This document shows positions 1 to 12,735 of a stretch of DNA of 64,000 nucleotides, in pieces (positions within the stretch are counted from its first letter, which is position 1; each line of letters opens with the position of its first letter). The translations under genes were made by a program, and so were the position numbers. The notes beneath the pieces were generated by a model. It was not told the DNA's origin. It ran no database searches and worked only from the letters and a program-made list of their open reading frames with translations. Origin of the DNA: Tetrahymena elliotti 4EA (Eukaryota > Ciliophora > Oligohymenophorea > Hymenostomatida > Tetrahymenidae); assembly GCA_000231825.2 (NCBI GenBank), contig JH720308.1, positions 1,101,675 through 1,165,674 of the forward strand. Reading direction: 5' to 3'.

Positions 1-764
1 AGACAATCTTAGCAATAAACATGTTTACAATTAGATAGTCTCATTAATTTTTTTACAAATTCGGGTTTATCATTATTTAATTTGATTTCTTTTTAAAAAT
101 CATCATCATTATCCAAATTGCATTCAAATATCTAATGCTCAGCTTACTTCCTTAGCCATAAAATATTACAAATTTTGCAAGATGCTTGATTTTTTTTTTC
201 CTTAACTATTTTTTCGTAAATTTAATCTCTTTTTTGTTGACACAACTAATTTAGTTCCTTAGTATATTGAATTTTTTTAGAATTTATTTATTCATTAAAA
301 GAATCTTGGGAGTTGCATTTCATACAAGCTATCTCAAAACATATTTATTCACCTAGTTAATTATAATCTTCACTTTCTTCAATTTAAGTTTTTAATTCCT
401 AAAATAAAAATTCACTACTTGCTAAGACACAATCTTAATGATAAACTTACTAACATTTTTTGCATTTTAGATACTTTATTTTATTTTCATTCTATGTATT
501 TTTATTTAAACAAATAATGCATTTCTTATCGCCATTGAGTAGTTTAATATCTAAGTTCACTTTGTTTAAACAGAGTGCTTTGATGTACTAAATGCATTTT
601 ACATGCTAATTTAAATCTTAATCAGTGCTATTTAAAGTTAATCTCAACTCATTTTCTATTATCTAAAATTCAAATAAAACAAATTATAAATATAAATGAC
701 AAAATCTGCAATTAATTAATATTAAACTTCAGATATTTACCTTTTTTAATAGATTTTTTTGCAT
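1..764 (-). CDS. PHD plus RING zinc-finger protein, 3' part off the left edge
   Basis: Exons 764-741 and 662 to the window edge, with a 78-nt GT...AG intron (663-740); 228 residues are visible. An ATG opens exon 1, which encodes only 8 residues. Residues 56-124 form a complete C4HC3 PHD-type finger: C56, C59, C75, C78, H83, C86, C121 and C124. A linker rich in Lys and Gln follows, then the start of a second finger: C170-x2-C173, and C220-K-H222-x2-C225-x2-C228, which is RING-like. The frame uses many TAA/TAG codons as Gln. A PHD followed by a RING suggests a ubiquitin ligase or chromatin-associated protein, but the second finger is cut by the window edge, so substrate and location are unknown. 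Confidence is high that this is a gene and moderate for the RING label. Confidence 0.8.
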
Positions 765-1013
765 TTTTTACACTTTCTTTTTTATCTTTCTAATTTACTT
801 TTTGCCAATTTTTACTATTTTTTATTAGAATATTTAGACTCAGACAACAGACAAGTAAAAAAATAAAAAAATTTTATTTCTTTTTGATTAATTTGATAAA
901 AAATCTTAAATATTCTAAATGAATTTACTATTTAATTTCTTAATATTTCACATTAAAAACACACATACACACATAAAACAGCTCTGTCTAAAACATAAAA
1001 AGATTTATTATCG

Positions 1014-1481
1014 TCATTTTGGTTAATCATCTTTTAACTCAATTGTTATATTTACAAATTGAAAATAGTCTTTTCCAATAATTTTAGATTGTTCACCTTC
1101 TTCGCAACCTGGGCATTCACAGTCAGAATATTGTTTAAATTCTAAATTCGCCATTTTTTCTTTGAAATCCTAAGTCAATTGTTTAAAACATTCATTGTGC
1201 ATAGAATGCCCACATTAAAGTGTTATTATTTGAGGTTTAATTTGATTTTATTCTTAAGCAATCTTGTGGAATATCTCAGCTTCAAATTACTCTTTTTCAA
1301 ATTTACAAAAGCAAAAGCTGCAGGAATAAGTACCTACTTTTTTTACATTTATGTCTGCTTCTGCTCTGCATAAATATTTAATTGCCTTAATTATATTCAA
1401 ATTATCTTCTTCAGAAGTTCTATCACATAATCCCATGAGATAAGCATTTAAAAAAGATATAATGTTATCATGAAAGCTCAT
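1014..1481 (-). CDS. Small RING-like zinc-finger protein (155 aa)
   Basis: Single exon from ATG at 1481 to TGA at 1014-1016, with TAA/TAG read as Gln. The first half is helical and unremarkable. A zinc-finger pattern follows: C54-x2-C57 (C59 is also near), then C90-G-H92-x2-H95-x2-C98, then C121-x-C123-x2-C126. This order is close to a RING-H2 finger, in which the final Cys pair closes the second zinc site. Such small RING proteins usually act as E3 ubiquitin ligases; that role is inferred from the motif only. The gene lies head-to-tail with the PHD/RING gene at the left edge, on the same strand with about 250 bases between, which may be an old local duplication of finger genes. No other in-frame Met precedes 1481 before the very AT-rich upstream DNA. 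Confidence 0.72.
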
Positions 1482-3281
1482 TTATTTTTAGAGTTCTTAA
1501 GAAAAATGCTGAAACTATTATAGAAGTATCTATTTATCATTTTATAAATTATGTTAAAATTGTTAAAAGTTCCCTTAAAAACTATTTTCTTTTTATGTGC
1601 TAAGCATGATTTTACTTATGTTACTAATTAATTTATTTGACTGAAAAACAATTGCAAATTTTTCTTAGCTTAATCAAATATACTAGCTTTATATATATAC
1701 TAATAGTAAAGATAGATTTAGGGTGTTTAATTAATTTATTTATCTTGTATTATTGATAAAAAAGCATATTTATTTTTATGTATGAATATATATATCTTCA
1801 TCTTATTTAAAAGTAAAAAAGTAATACTTAATATGATGATATCAAATGTATTCAAAGTAAAAGTTATTACTATCCTCAAAATTAACCAAATAAAAATATT
1901 TTTTTTTTATTATTTAATTTGACAAAAATAAAGAAAAAGCCAACAAACATCACAAAGCTCTTATTAGACAAATTTGATTTTTCAATAATAAACTAAAAAT
2001 TTGGATAAAATAGTTTTAATTTTAAAATTATTTTTGAAAAAGAAAATTATTAATTTTCAAAATGGATATTTGATTGTTAATAAATCTTATCTTATGTGAT
2101 TAGAGCAAGCGAGATTCTCTCCTCAGATATATTTTAAAAGAAAAATTTATATTTAAATTTGATTTCATTATTTTACTAAATATTTTCTGATATTTAAATT
2201 ATATTTTTGTTAGTAAAAATTATGTGAAAGTATATCAATATTATGTTTATCTCAAATTATGTTTAGTAGTTGTTTTTGTTTTCTAGATAATATTATTTAT
2301 TTATTTCTTATCTTATTTTATTCTAAATCTTTTTTTATTTCTTAACTTATTTTTTTCAATTTTTAAATTTAATTTCAAATTTTATTTTTCAAATCTTTTT
2401 TTCTTTTTCTTTTTAGTTTTATTTTTATTTTTTATTCTTTCTTTCTTTTTTTGAATTGAGAGCAGCAGTAGTAGTTAGCAGAGAGACCGAGCATGTCTTT
2501 TATATCTAATATTTTAAACAATACTTTTTATATATGAACAGGAGAGAGAATTTTTTTGGGTTTTGTTTAAATCGTCCTATATCTAGATGACTATTCTTTA
2601 TGATAAATTAAATATACTCCATTAACTAATCATAAGAAATAGTATCTTTTTTGTAGATAAAAGGGGGCCTGATTAAAAACTTGCCTAAAAGCTATCGTCT
2701 GGCTGGGTATGCTACTTATCTTCATACTTATGTATGAAGTACCTATTTCAATAAAATAAAATTATTAAGAGTTCTTAAAGTTATTCAGGATATTTTTATT
2801 TTATGAAAATTAATCCATTTCAAAGAAAATCTTTGGTCTATGTCTCTTTGGAGTTGTATCTCTTGTTCTCATTCTTTGTGTGCCTCTATGTCTTGTCTGT
2901 TCCCTCATCAAAAACCCTCTTGTCATGTCTTCTTTCTTGTCTTCTGTGCATCTGTCTTGCCATTTAATTATTTATTTTCATTGAATCTCACATTATCTCT
3001 AATGTTTGATTTTTTTCAAATTCAATTTTGAAAATATTTATTAATGATTTATAATTATTTATAATTGAGTTATTAAGAAAAATAAAAGATAATTTGAATC
3101 TTTTAATTAGGGTGATAATTAATTACAAGAATGAAATATTTCAAAATATAAATTTTTATTAAACTAATTACAAAATAAATTAATAAAATAATATTTAATT
3201 GGAGGAAAAACAAAATATTAACAAATAAATGAATATTTTTTTAAATGGTTGTAATGAGAATAATTAGGTTAAAAGATCTTT
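1482..3281. other. Intergenic region with a pyrimidine-rich island
   Basis: Very AT-rich spacer between the RING-like gene and the K+ channel 3' end. It holds a T-rich tract (about 2290-2450) followed by GC-richer patches at 2460-2500 and 2640-2720 and a pyrimidine-rich stretch at 2830-2960. A 98-codon minus-strand frame (2926-2630) is open but has no recognisable domain. I see no RNA gene with a cloverleaf or a B-box. Confidence 0.5.
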
Positions 3282-6200
3282 TCAGTCCTTATCGTTTGGT
3301 TAAATATCTGTAAAAGATGTGTTATTTACAATATTTGAAAAAGACCTTCTTTTTTTGTTATAATTGAGAATAGCTTCTTGTATTTGCCTGTGAGATTTTT
3401 GTCTTTTTTATTCAATTTCACCTTTTGAAAATTCTTATTCTTCTACCTAATTTTCTTAAAAAAATTAAGAAGGCTTTACTATGAAGCTGCTTGTCTTTTT
3501 CTTTTTTAAAATTTTATATTTTATTTTTTCAGTTTCATCAAGGTTTTTAGGTTGCTGCTATTGAAAATCATCTTTGTCAATTTAGCTTTCGCTTTTACTT
3601 ATAGATTCAATTTTTAATTAATTTTAGATGCTTATATTTTAATCGTTATTAGCAGCCTAATCTTGCTATTCAGAATTAATTGAGTTCTTAGAATGAGACA
3701 GTACCTTAATTTCATATTTTTCAGGGGTTGGTTATTTTGATTAAAAATTAGAAGCTGGAGCTGCAGCAGTTTAATCATTATCATCCTTGCTGTTGTGTTC
3801 ATAAGTTAAATAATCTGAATTACCTTCTGAATGTTGTTTTAATTATTCTAAAATAGCTTTTTTTCTAGACTAATTTTCAATTTTATGCTTGGCTGGAAAA
3901 ATCTATTAATTTTTATTGCTCTTTTTAAAAGCTGCCATAACCCTTAGTTTACTTAAATTAATCTTTTATCTATCTTTATTTATGATTTGAAAGAGTTATC
4001 TTTTCGGTTTGTACACTTTCTACATTATTAGACTCTCATTATACTAGCTAATAACTTTATCGAAATTATTATGAGGTAGATAATTTTAAAAAGATTTGAG
4101 TTTATCAATTTCCACAACAAAAAAATCCATAATTACCTAATTTTAAGTTTTTTCAAGAATTATTTTTTGAGATCGAAAAGATAATCTTGAAGTTATTTTG
4201 CTAGCTTACTTTGCCAAATTTGAGGTATTTGTGTGTTAACTCATAATCTTTTTTTTATAAGACAAAGAACTTTCTATTCTATGATATGTGCTTTACCTTT
4301 TATTTTATTAGCTTTCTATATAAGCTTAGTCTTTTACATTATTACTAAATTCTTTAATACCTGAGCTTTCTCTTGTATAACTCTCTTTAAAATTTAAACT
4401 TGCATTTTCTTTAAATCTTAAATCATCTTTGTCTTCAACATTCGCAAAACTCGTTCTTTTGTCATTAAACTGTTCTTCTAAATCAACTTCTTCTTCTTAT
4501 TCCTAATGATCTATGTAATTTCTTAAAATATTTTTTGAAAGAAATTTATTTACAATGGTCATTATCAGAGTCGCTATTGTCTAAATTTAAGAAGCAATAT
4601 ATATCTTCTTTTGTGATGAATTAAAGCAAAAACAACGAGTTTGGGCTCCTTATTATTCTTCTGACATGTTCTTATCTTTCCAAAGGATCAGATTTGTTAT
4701 ATTTAGCTATCAAAATGGTTTTTTAAGGCTCTATAAAATAATTTAATAAAATCATTTTCAAAACAAATTATTAATATTGAACACTTACTGTACTTAAGAA
4801 AGGGACACTAATGAAGTTAGTGAGTATAATTATCACAAGATGTGCACTTTTTTTATTTCAAATAAATTTAGCTTTTGTAAAAAATAAAAATAAATTTATT
4901 TTATATTTACTCTGACATCTAATCCTTTTGTTAAGTTACTATATTATATTTAGTCTCTAAGTGTGCAAAATTTTTCATAGTCTTTAGGAAATTTTTCTGC
5001 TGCTTCTCTAAAATCTTGTAAACTGAGAGTGACTAAGCTAGTAACCCTCATACTTCTTGCACTAGTCTCTCTATTATTTCCACTAAAAAATGAGTAGAAA
5101 CCAAAAGTGGTACCTTTCTATATTTAATAAAATAAAGTAAAATGTTATTTGTGAAAAATCTTTTAAGTATTACATCTAATTACTGAATTTAAAGGAATTA
5201 ATTATCTTTCTAACCTTTAATAGGTAAAAAGAGCTAGACTTTTCCCTTGATTAAAAAATATAAAGTATTTCCTTCATCTCCTTCTCTGTAAATTATTTCT
5301 TCTGGCCCAAATCTCTTTTCTTTCATTTTCAATGCTAGCTTATCCATAAACTCTAAAGAGAAATTGAGATTAAATACTTTATTTTAACGAAGTAATTTCC
5401 CATAAATATCTTAATATACATCTTCTTTTAATGAGACAGGAATCTGCTCAAGATCTTTTTCAGCAGATTCATTAGAAACCATTTCTTCCTTATATAAATA
5501 CTCAATATATTTTCTGACAGTCATAGCTAATTATTTATTTAATCCTCTCTTTTAAATATGCAAATTTAAATTCATCATTTTTTATCTAAAGAATTTCTTC
5601 CTTGATGAAAAATCTCCTATTATTCCTGAAACTTTTCATTTAATTTAAATTATTTTTATCAATAAAATTTCAATTTAACATCATTTATCACTATAAGAAG
5701 AATAAAAGCATATATTTACTAGTATTTACAGAATAAGCAAAGACTGCACAAGATATCAAAGTCATTCCAACTACAAATAATCTTTCAACTGTAGTAGTAG
5801 GAACTATATCTCCATAACCTAAGGTAATCCTAAAATAAATAATTTAAGAATTTAATAAATATTTAATTAATATTATTTTTCAGTTTAAAATTGGTTTTTT
5901 ATCTTTGAGAAATAATTTTTATTTCTAAATTAAACACCAGATTAATAAGTGAATTTACATAGTGATGACTGAATAGTAAACACCAGCAGCATACAAACCA
6001 AATGTATCACTGGAATCTATGTTTAATTTAGTAACCCAGGTAACTTAACCAACTTCAACAGTTGAAAGATAATAAAAGCTACAGCAAAATAGATGGGCTA
6101 TAAAAGAAATGACGAAAATGACTTTGATTATATCTACCAATGCTGCTCCTAAATTTCTAGGATGAAAAACTTCTTCCAATCTATGAATAATATTCCTAAT

Positions 6201-7728
6201 CTATTAAAAATAAATGTTTAATTTATGATCATTCATATCTAATTCTTATTTGTTTACAAGAAATGCTCTTAGGATAAAAATTGATTAGTATAGTGATGAG
6301 CTTTCCCCAAAAACATAGGATAAAACAATAATAGCATCAAACCAAAATTTAGCTTTTAAAATAAAATATTAACCTAAAATCTAATGAGAATAATTTTACA
6401 TTTTCCATAACGCTTGATAATATCTAATCTGTTATTATTTATAACTCCTTACTTGAAGAAAGAGGTATTGAAATTCATAAAAAGGTCTACAACAAACAAA
6501 GATTTAGCGCCATCTCCACTATTAAATTTATTAAAAGTTTAATAAAATTAAAATCTTAAAATGTTAAATTTACAAGATTAACTCCTAATATGGTTTATTT
6601 TAATTATATTGTATTCCAAAAGCAATCTTGAGAGGTCTTTTATTTATAAAAAGTAAAGAATCATTAGTAAAAATCATTTTTAAACTTGCTATCTACATAT
6701 AGAAAATATTGGAAATAACTAAAAGCATAATTATTATATCCCAGCCTATTTTGAAAGAAGAATTAGGCCTTATAACAAGATCTTCTAGCTCAATAAGCTT
6801 AAAGCCAGTAATAATTTTTTTTCCTAAACAACTTTCTTATAGCCTTTAGATTAGAGCATGTTTTTTCTCTTTTGTAAGTTGAAAAATATTTAAAGTTTTA
6901 TTAAAAGTAAATAAATAAATAAAATTGAGGTACTAAAAATCCAGCTCTAATATTTAAAGTAAATCCTTTAAGTCAATGATGGTTTCTAAGTTATAAATAA
7001 TAAATATCTTATTAATTTATAGACTAAATATTTAATAATAATACATCTTTGTCGAAATAATCATCAAATTTATAAATATCATAAAATGCTGTTTTATCGT
7101 TAATTATGTCAATTTATCTTTTTTGTATTTTTCTAAATTTTTTGGTTATACTTACACTCATAAGTCTCTAACTAAAGAAAATCAATTTTTGTAAAACACC
7201 AAATCCCCTTTTCCTCCATATATCATTTGAAAATCCAATATTATTTCTTAATATCTAAATAAATTCTAGTTGCCTTTATTGTCTTTATTTTCTTTAATTC
7301 TTTTCATTATCAAAAGGCCGAGAGTCTGGTGCATCTTAACTAACATCATTAGCATTTGGAATCAAAGTTTTTTATTCTAAGTAATTCTTCTCATTTGAAA
7401 AAGTAGCATCTTTAAAATTTATAATTTCAGAGCACTATCTTTCAGGAAAATTAAATTTTTGATCATATATACTTTTCTGTGAGACATTAAAATCTAAATC
7501 ATAAGTAATTGAATCTTGTTTTTTATATTATGTTTGTTATAAATCTGAGTGGTCATGAAAATTGAACAAAGTTTTTCTATTATTCCTACTTATAGATTAA
7601 GATTCTTTTTCCTCTGCATTTAAGGTAGGAGAATTAATTTTATGATTACTTCCAAACATATCTTGTATTTTATTTATTGATGTATTTTAAGATTTATCTA
7701 CTAATGCAATTATTGATTTTTAATACAT
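3282..7728 (-). CDS. Voltage/cyclic-nucleotide-type K+ channel (1241 aa, 12 exons)
   Basis: Exons 7728-7045, 6985-6934, 6868-6574, 6518-6400, 6352-6258, 6200-5959, 5829-5720, 5631-5174, 5117-4911, 4846-4789, 4730-4554 and 4510-3282; summed lengths give 1242 codons exactly. Residues 1-228 are polar and Gln-rich. S1 starts near W288, and an S4-like segment with spaced Arg/His lies near 405-425. The pore reads ITMITLGYGDIVP with the K+-filter GYGD at 500-503, and S6 is near 511-531. A C-linker and a cyclic-nucleotide-binding fold (about 600-755, with GDEGNTLYFLIKG and a TFGFYSFFSGN stretch) follow. The cNBD is followed by a CCHC zinc knuckle and a 400-residue Ser/Lys/Gln-rich tail. It should conduct K+ across a ciliary or plasma membrane as a tetramer. 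Nucleotide binding is unproven. A downstream Met at 7659 is an alternative start. Confidence 0.9.
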
Positions 7729-8727
7729 TTTATTTGTAAAATTAGTATACTGCTTTTAAGTGGAATTAAAAATCAAGCCAATTTTTGATTAATTAATTAA
7801 TTTTTAATTTAATGCAAAGAGGTAGAATTTTAAAGCAAAAAGCCTATTAATTATTGATTGTTTATTAAAACGAAAATAATATTTATGTTCTGATTACTCT
7901 ATTTATTTGTATTTTAACTAATTCTTTAATCCCATAATTAATAATTAAAAAATTTCTTACAAAATAGACTTAACTAAAAATAATAAATTAGTTGGTAGAA
8001 AATGTTATATATTAAAGAATTTTCCAATTCAATTTAGACATGAACAATAATTAAAATTTTTTATTCTTCTTAATATAGTTTATATGTAAAATATTTGTTA
8101 GTCTTTATCATAAAATAACATAAAACCTCTTTATATTTTAGTATTTGATAATATTTTAAAATATCTTATCAATCTGAATATTCGTATAAACTAGGAAATA
8201 TAAGAATCTAGGAAGAAATTGAGTAAGAAAAGTATTTCAAATATCTTTTATTTATAGCCTTAAAAGATATTTTTAAACTGCTCTTTAGGAAAATGTGATA
8301 TTTTTAAACAGATTAAATTGTCCAAAAAACAAATAAAATATTTTATTTGTTGAAATTCTAATTAAAATTTAAAAAATATGATTAGATTATCAAAAAATTT
8401 AAATCAAATGTGATCATTATTTAAATTATCTAATTTTAGCTTAGTTTTGTTTATTGTTAACTTAAAATATAAAAATAAAATATGGAGTAATCTTGTCTAA
8501 TATCTCTCTTTATTTAATTAATTTTTATTTTATTTCTGCTTTTGTTTTGTTTGCTCTGCTCTGCTTTGTTTTTTTTATTTTTATTTTTATATTTTTTGTT
8601 TGTTTTTTGTTTATATTTGCTAATTGTTGTTTATTTTTGTTTTATTATTTTTTTTACTTTTTATTTTTCTTAGTTTTTAAAATTAGTTTTATTTATTTAT
8701 TTTCTCAATCTCTTATTTTCTTCAGGC

Positions 8728-8745
8728 GATAACGATAACGATAAC
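8728..8745 (+). repeat. Tandem GATAAC hexamer, three copies
   Basis: Three perfect head-to-tail copies of GATAAC. They lie directly after a 240-base T-rich tract and before a G-rich segment (about 8800-8850) with runs such as GGGAAGAGAGGGG. The hexamer is not the Tetrahymena telomere repeat (GGGGTT). In the minus strand the copies read TTATCG repeats. The function is unknown. Confidence 0.8.
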
Positions 8746-10643
8746 TCTCTAAGCTCAGTCTAAAATTAAAGGTACCTATTGTTAAATTTGAATTCAAGAA
8801 GCGCTGGGTAATAGAAGAACGGGAAGAGAGGGGATCCGGGAGGGGAAAAAAGGTTTTGATAAAGAAATAATAATAAAAATTATTATTCCTTTATTGTTAA
8901 GGTTTTAAAAAACTTAGATTATGGAATTTTCTTCCATAATCTTTATTTATTATCATGAATTATGCAAGGGCTAATATATTTTAGATATTTTATCCATGTT
9001 TAAAAACTTTAGAATTGGAAGGCTATTTGCTGAGGGGATTTAAAAACTTATTAAGAATCTAAAATAATATTAGAAGGTAAAGGCATATACATGATGCTTT
9101 CTTTTTTTCCTTAATTAATTTTTTTCTAAATTATTCTTTATTAATTTTTTTAATTTTTCCTCCTTTATACAATTCTTTTCTCTTTTGTCAAATTGGTGGG
9201 GAAAATTTTATAAATTTATGACTAATTTTTTGTGTAAATATAAAAGAATCTATTTATTTATATTGGGTAAATCATAACAAGCCAACTCATTCCATTTATA
9301 TTTGTCAAAACAAATATCTTAATTGATTGATGGATCACTTTTATTATTTATTGTAATTTGATAATAGAAAAAGCTTTAAATACATCTAGCAGAATAGAGC
9401 ATTTAATATTGATACAATTAAATATAAAATTCTTAGAGATGGCTTTAATTTTTATATTTCTAATTTATACGAATTCATTTTTTATTATCATTTTTTTAGT
9501 TAATAAGTTCATATGGAAAGTAAAAAATAAAAGAAATCTTTTCCTTATTTCTTACTAAGGCTAAATTTTATAAATATAGTCTATTATATTTTCAATATTT
9601 TTTTTACAATAGGTAATTTTATCAATAAATCTTATTTAAATCCAAATTATGAAAAAATAAAATTAATCTTTTAATCTATTTGTTTTATTTAATTTTAAAA
9701 AAGATTAATTATATTATAATATTTTAAGTGTTAATTTTCATATTACCTATTAACAAATACAACTCTATTTGAATATTATTGAAATAATTAAATTTCTTCA
9801 GTTAGATTCTTTAATATTTATATTGATTTTTTGAAAAAAATTAAGAGGGAAATTTTCATAATCAATTAAGAAAAAGATATTTATTATCTATCAAAATTAA
9901 TATAAATGAATGAATATTATAATAAAATTCAACAAAAATAGATTAATTTTTTTAATCACAACAAAGTTTTTCATCTAATCATAGAAATAGCTAAAATATT
10001 TTGTAGATTTTTAAATGGCTTTAAAATTTACTATTTAAAAAAGAATATTATTAAAAAATAAAGTAGAATAAATGAATTCAATAAATAGAAAATAATAGAT
10101 TTAAATTTAGTTTGGAGTTATTAGATTTATTATTTAATTTCTGTCATAATTTTGATTTTACTTAAATATTCAAAAGTTCAATGAAATAATTTCAATACTA
10201 ATAAAGTTACTATTATAATAGTTCTTTTGGATATTTTAAGAAAACTAATTAAATTCTTAATTACCTACCTTATAATAAAAAACAACCCTTTGTTTTAAAA
10301 TATTTTATTTAATCTCATGCTGATTATTAATTTGATTTCTTAAAGAAATGCTCAAATATAAAATGCACAGAAAATAATCCAACAAAATATAAATAAAAGA
10401 AAATAATATGAATAAGTTAATTTTATTGTCAATCAAATTAGTTATTTTCTAACAAGAATTACTGTCTTAAAAGTAACAATTTTTAAAAGAAAACATTTTA
10501 AAGTATTGTAACATGATATTATAAAAAATATATTGAAAACAAGCTAGATATTCCTAATTTTTATTCTTATATTATTAATTTTTTATTCATTATTTTTCAT
10601 AAGAGTTTTAATCTGTTTTTAATTTATTTATTTGCTTTTTGTT

Positions 10644-11363
10644 TCATTATTTTATTTAGTTATTTGGGTTTTAAATTAATTAATTATTTTATTTTTTTAA
10701 AGATTTTTTTATTTGTTTTTATTTTATTTTTTTATCTTATTAAATTATTTTATTTTTTAGGCATTAATTTTTTTTTAGGGCATAGATTATAAAAGGTTTA
10801 GATTAATTAAAGGCATTTTTGTTTTTATTTATTTAGTTTTGTTTTTCGCTTTGACAAATGGGTGAGTTAATATAATTAAAAATGGATAAAAGAAGGGTAA
10901 ATTATTCTAGGCATATGGTTTTTTAGGCATGATTAAATTTAAAATTATTTTTATTATTAATTAAGAAAAGAGATTTAAACATTTTGATTCTACCTTATAT
11001 ATCTAGGATATATTAATCCTTCACTTTTAGGTCTTGAATAGTAGCATGATTTTATTTGGAGGTAGTTTACTGGGTTTTAATCATCTAGGAGATTAATAGA
11101 TCTTGATTCTTAATCAGATAGAAAGCCTTTTTAAACTTAAAATGATGAATTGGAGTTAAGTCAGTATCATTTTTATTTTTGAATCTAATATTCTTGCGAA
11201 TATAAAGACTCTAAGTTTAAAAATTCTTATCTATAATGATTGCCATTTTTTTAAAAAACTTATGCTCAGAGAGCAGGGGATAACTGTATGGTATGGGAAT
11301 CTTAAAAACTTTAAAATCATTCCTCAAGCCAGTTTGCGAAAGACTATTAGTTAGTTTGATCAT
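10644..11363 (-). CDS. Uncertain 239-codon open frame, possibly a decayed element
   Basis: Open from an ATG at 11363 to TGA at 10644-10646 when TAA/TAG are read as Gln. The first 130 residues have a mixed, protein-like composition (for example FKVFKIPIPYSYPLLSEHKF near residues 17-36), but no domain is recognised. The last 80 codons fall in a poly-Lys/Asn tract that is simply A-rich DNA. Codons such as CCC, CTG, GGC and CGC occur, which are rare in the confident genes of this window. An open frame of this length can arise by chance with one stop codon, so this may be non-coding or the remnant of a mobile element. No neighbour supports a function. Confidence 0.22.
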
Positions 11364-12735
11364 TTATTTTATTTTCTTAATTATTTTTTATTAATTTTAC
11401 ATAAATTAATTGCTTTTAACGTTCTAATTAAGTATCAATTAATTAACAAAATCTTAACGTTAAAGTTTTCTTAATCTAAATCCTTAAGGAATTAGTTAGA
11501 TGACAGTAAATATTCATAGCCTTATATTTTTCTTAATTAATTTTCTTCTTATTTTTTATTTCTTCCCTATCTCCAAAAATTAGATTATATTTCAAATAAT
11601 TTTTTCTTTTATTTTTACAAAAAATCAAATACTTTATGAGATAAATAATTTTAAATTTTACATTGCTTGAAGAAAAAAAATATTTTGGTAAATATTAATA
11701 AAATATTTTTGTTGAGTTATGAATTAAATTTATTCTTTGTCGGATAGTAAAATTAATAAATCTTGAAAAATAGCCCTTATTTAAAATAGTGAAGGATAAA
11801 TACTCTTAAAAATAATTATCATTAAGGATTGAATACATAATTAGCTTTTTTGGATTATCTAAATTAATAAATTTAATATTAATAAAAAAATGATTAGATT
11901 TTATGAAGAAAAGAGCATTTTTAAATAAACATTTATTTTACAAATAATATTTATTTTTCATGTATTTCATCATTCAAAATAATTTTGTCTCTGAGTTTAG
12001 AACCAAGAAAAACTTTTTGCTTAAAATATTTTTTTTTTATTTTTTTTAAATATTATTTACCTAGAATAAAGTTTACTATTTTTTTTATCTAGAAATAGAA
12101 TAAATGATTATTATATGATAGATTATTTTGGTTAAAATATTATTATTTATTTAAATTTTTAATTGAAAGTAGATAGTCAAGTTTTAGAGTTTTTCATTCA
12201 ACAAACTGAAAAAAAATTAGAATCATGATTTAGTTAAGAATAATAAAATGGGTTTGATTTATTTTTGATTAAATTTTGTTAATAATAAATAAAATTTATA
12301 TTCCATTTTAAATATTATTTTTATATTATTCAAAAACTTTTTAAATAATTAATTACAATTAGAAATAATTTTACTCTTTTTTTTCTTATTATAATTTAAT
12401 TAAGAGAAAATAAGGTATAAATAAGATCATAATAAAATATTTGAGAAGCATTAAGAACTAAAATCTAATCTTAAATTGACGAATAAGGAGAAAATTTTTT
12501 TAAAATAATGACTTTCAATTAAGAACCTAATTGAGTGACTTTAGTAAGATATTTTACATTTTTTACTAAAGTGCATGAATTTATATTTATTTATTAATAC
12601 TCCATTTTAATAAATAGTGATTGAGAAAATTATCATATTTGAGAAGCAAAAGGTTTTATTTTAATTATAATATTATTAATCCTTAATCAGAAGTATTAAA
12701 GATAAAAAGATAGTAAATTAAGTCATTTATAAAAT

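Larger units (their letters stand above)
7729..12735. other. Five-kilobase gene-poor region
   Basis: Mostly featureless AT-rich DNA between the divergently transcribed K+ channel and secreted-protein genes. Exceptions are two T-rich tracts (about 8490-8725 and 10560-10765), each followed on the plus strand by a patch of unusual composition. The patch at 8726-8850 contains a hexamer repeat and G-rich runs; the patch at 10770-11363 carries a long minus-strand reading frame. No promoter motif or RNA gene could be recognised with confidence. Confidence 0.6.

Noticed and set aside
2630..2926. 98-residue minus-strand gene
   Set aside because: Open frame only; Arg/Thr-rich start comes from purine-rich DNA, no family, no conserved neighbour. 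Kept as part of an island finding.
7141..7155. Intron donor GTAAGTATA in the first exon of the K+ channel
   Set aside because: The frame runs through without a break and the read-through sequence is coding-like; the nearest acceptor would give a 23-nt intron.
8493..8732. Hydrophobic 79-residue plus-strand protein
   Set aside because: It is a direct reading of a T-rich tract (Phe/Leu/Ile only) without any structure.
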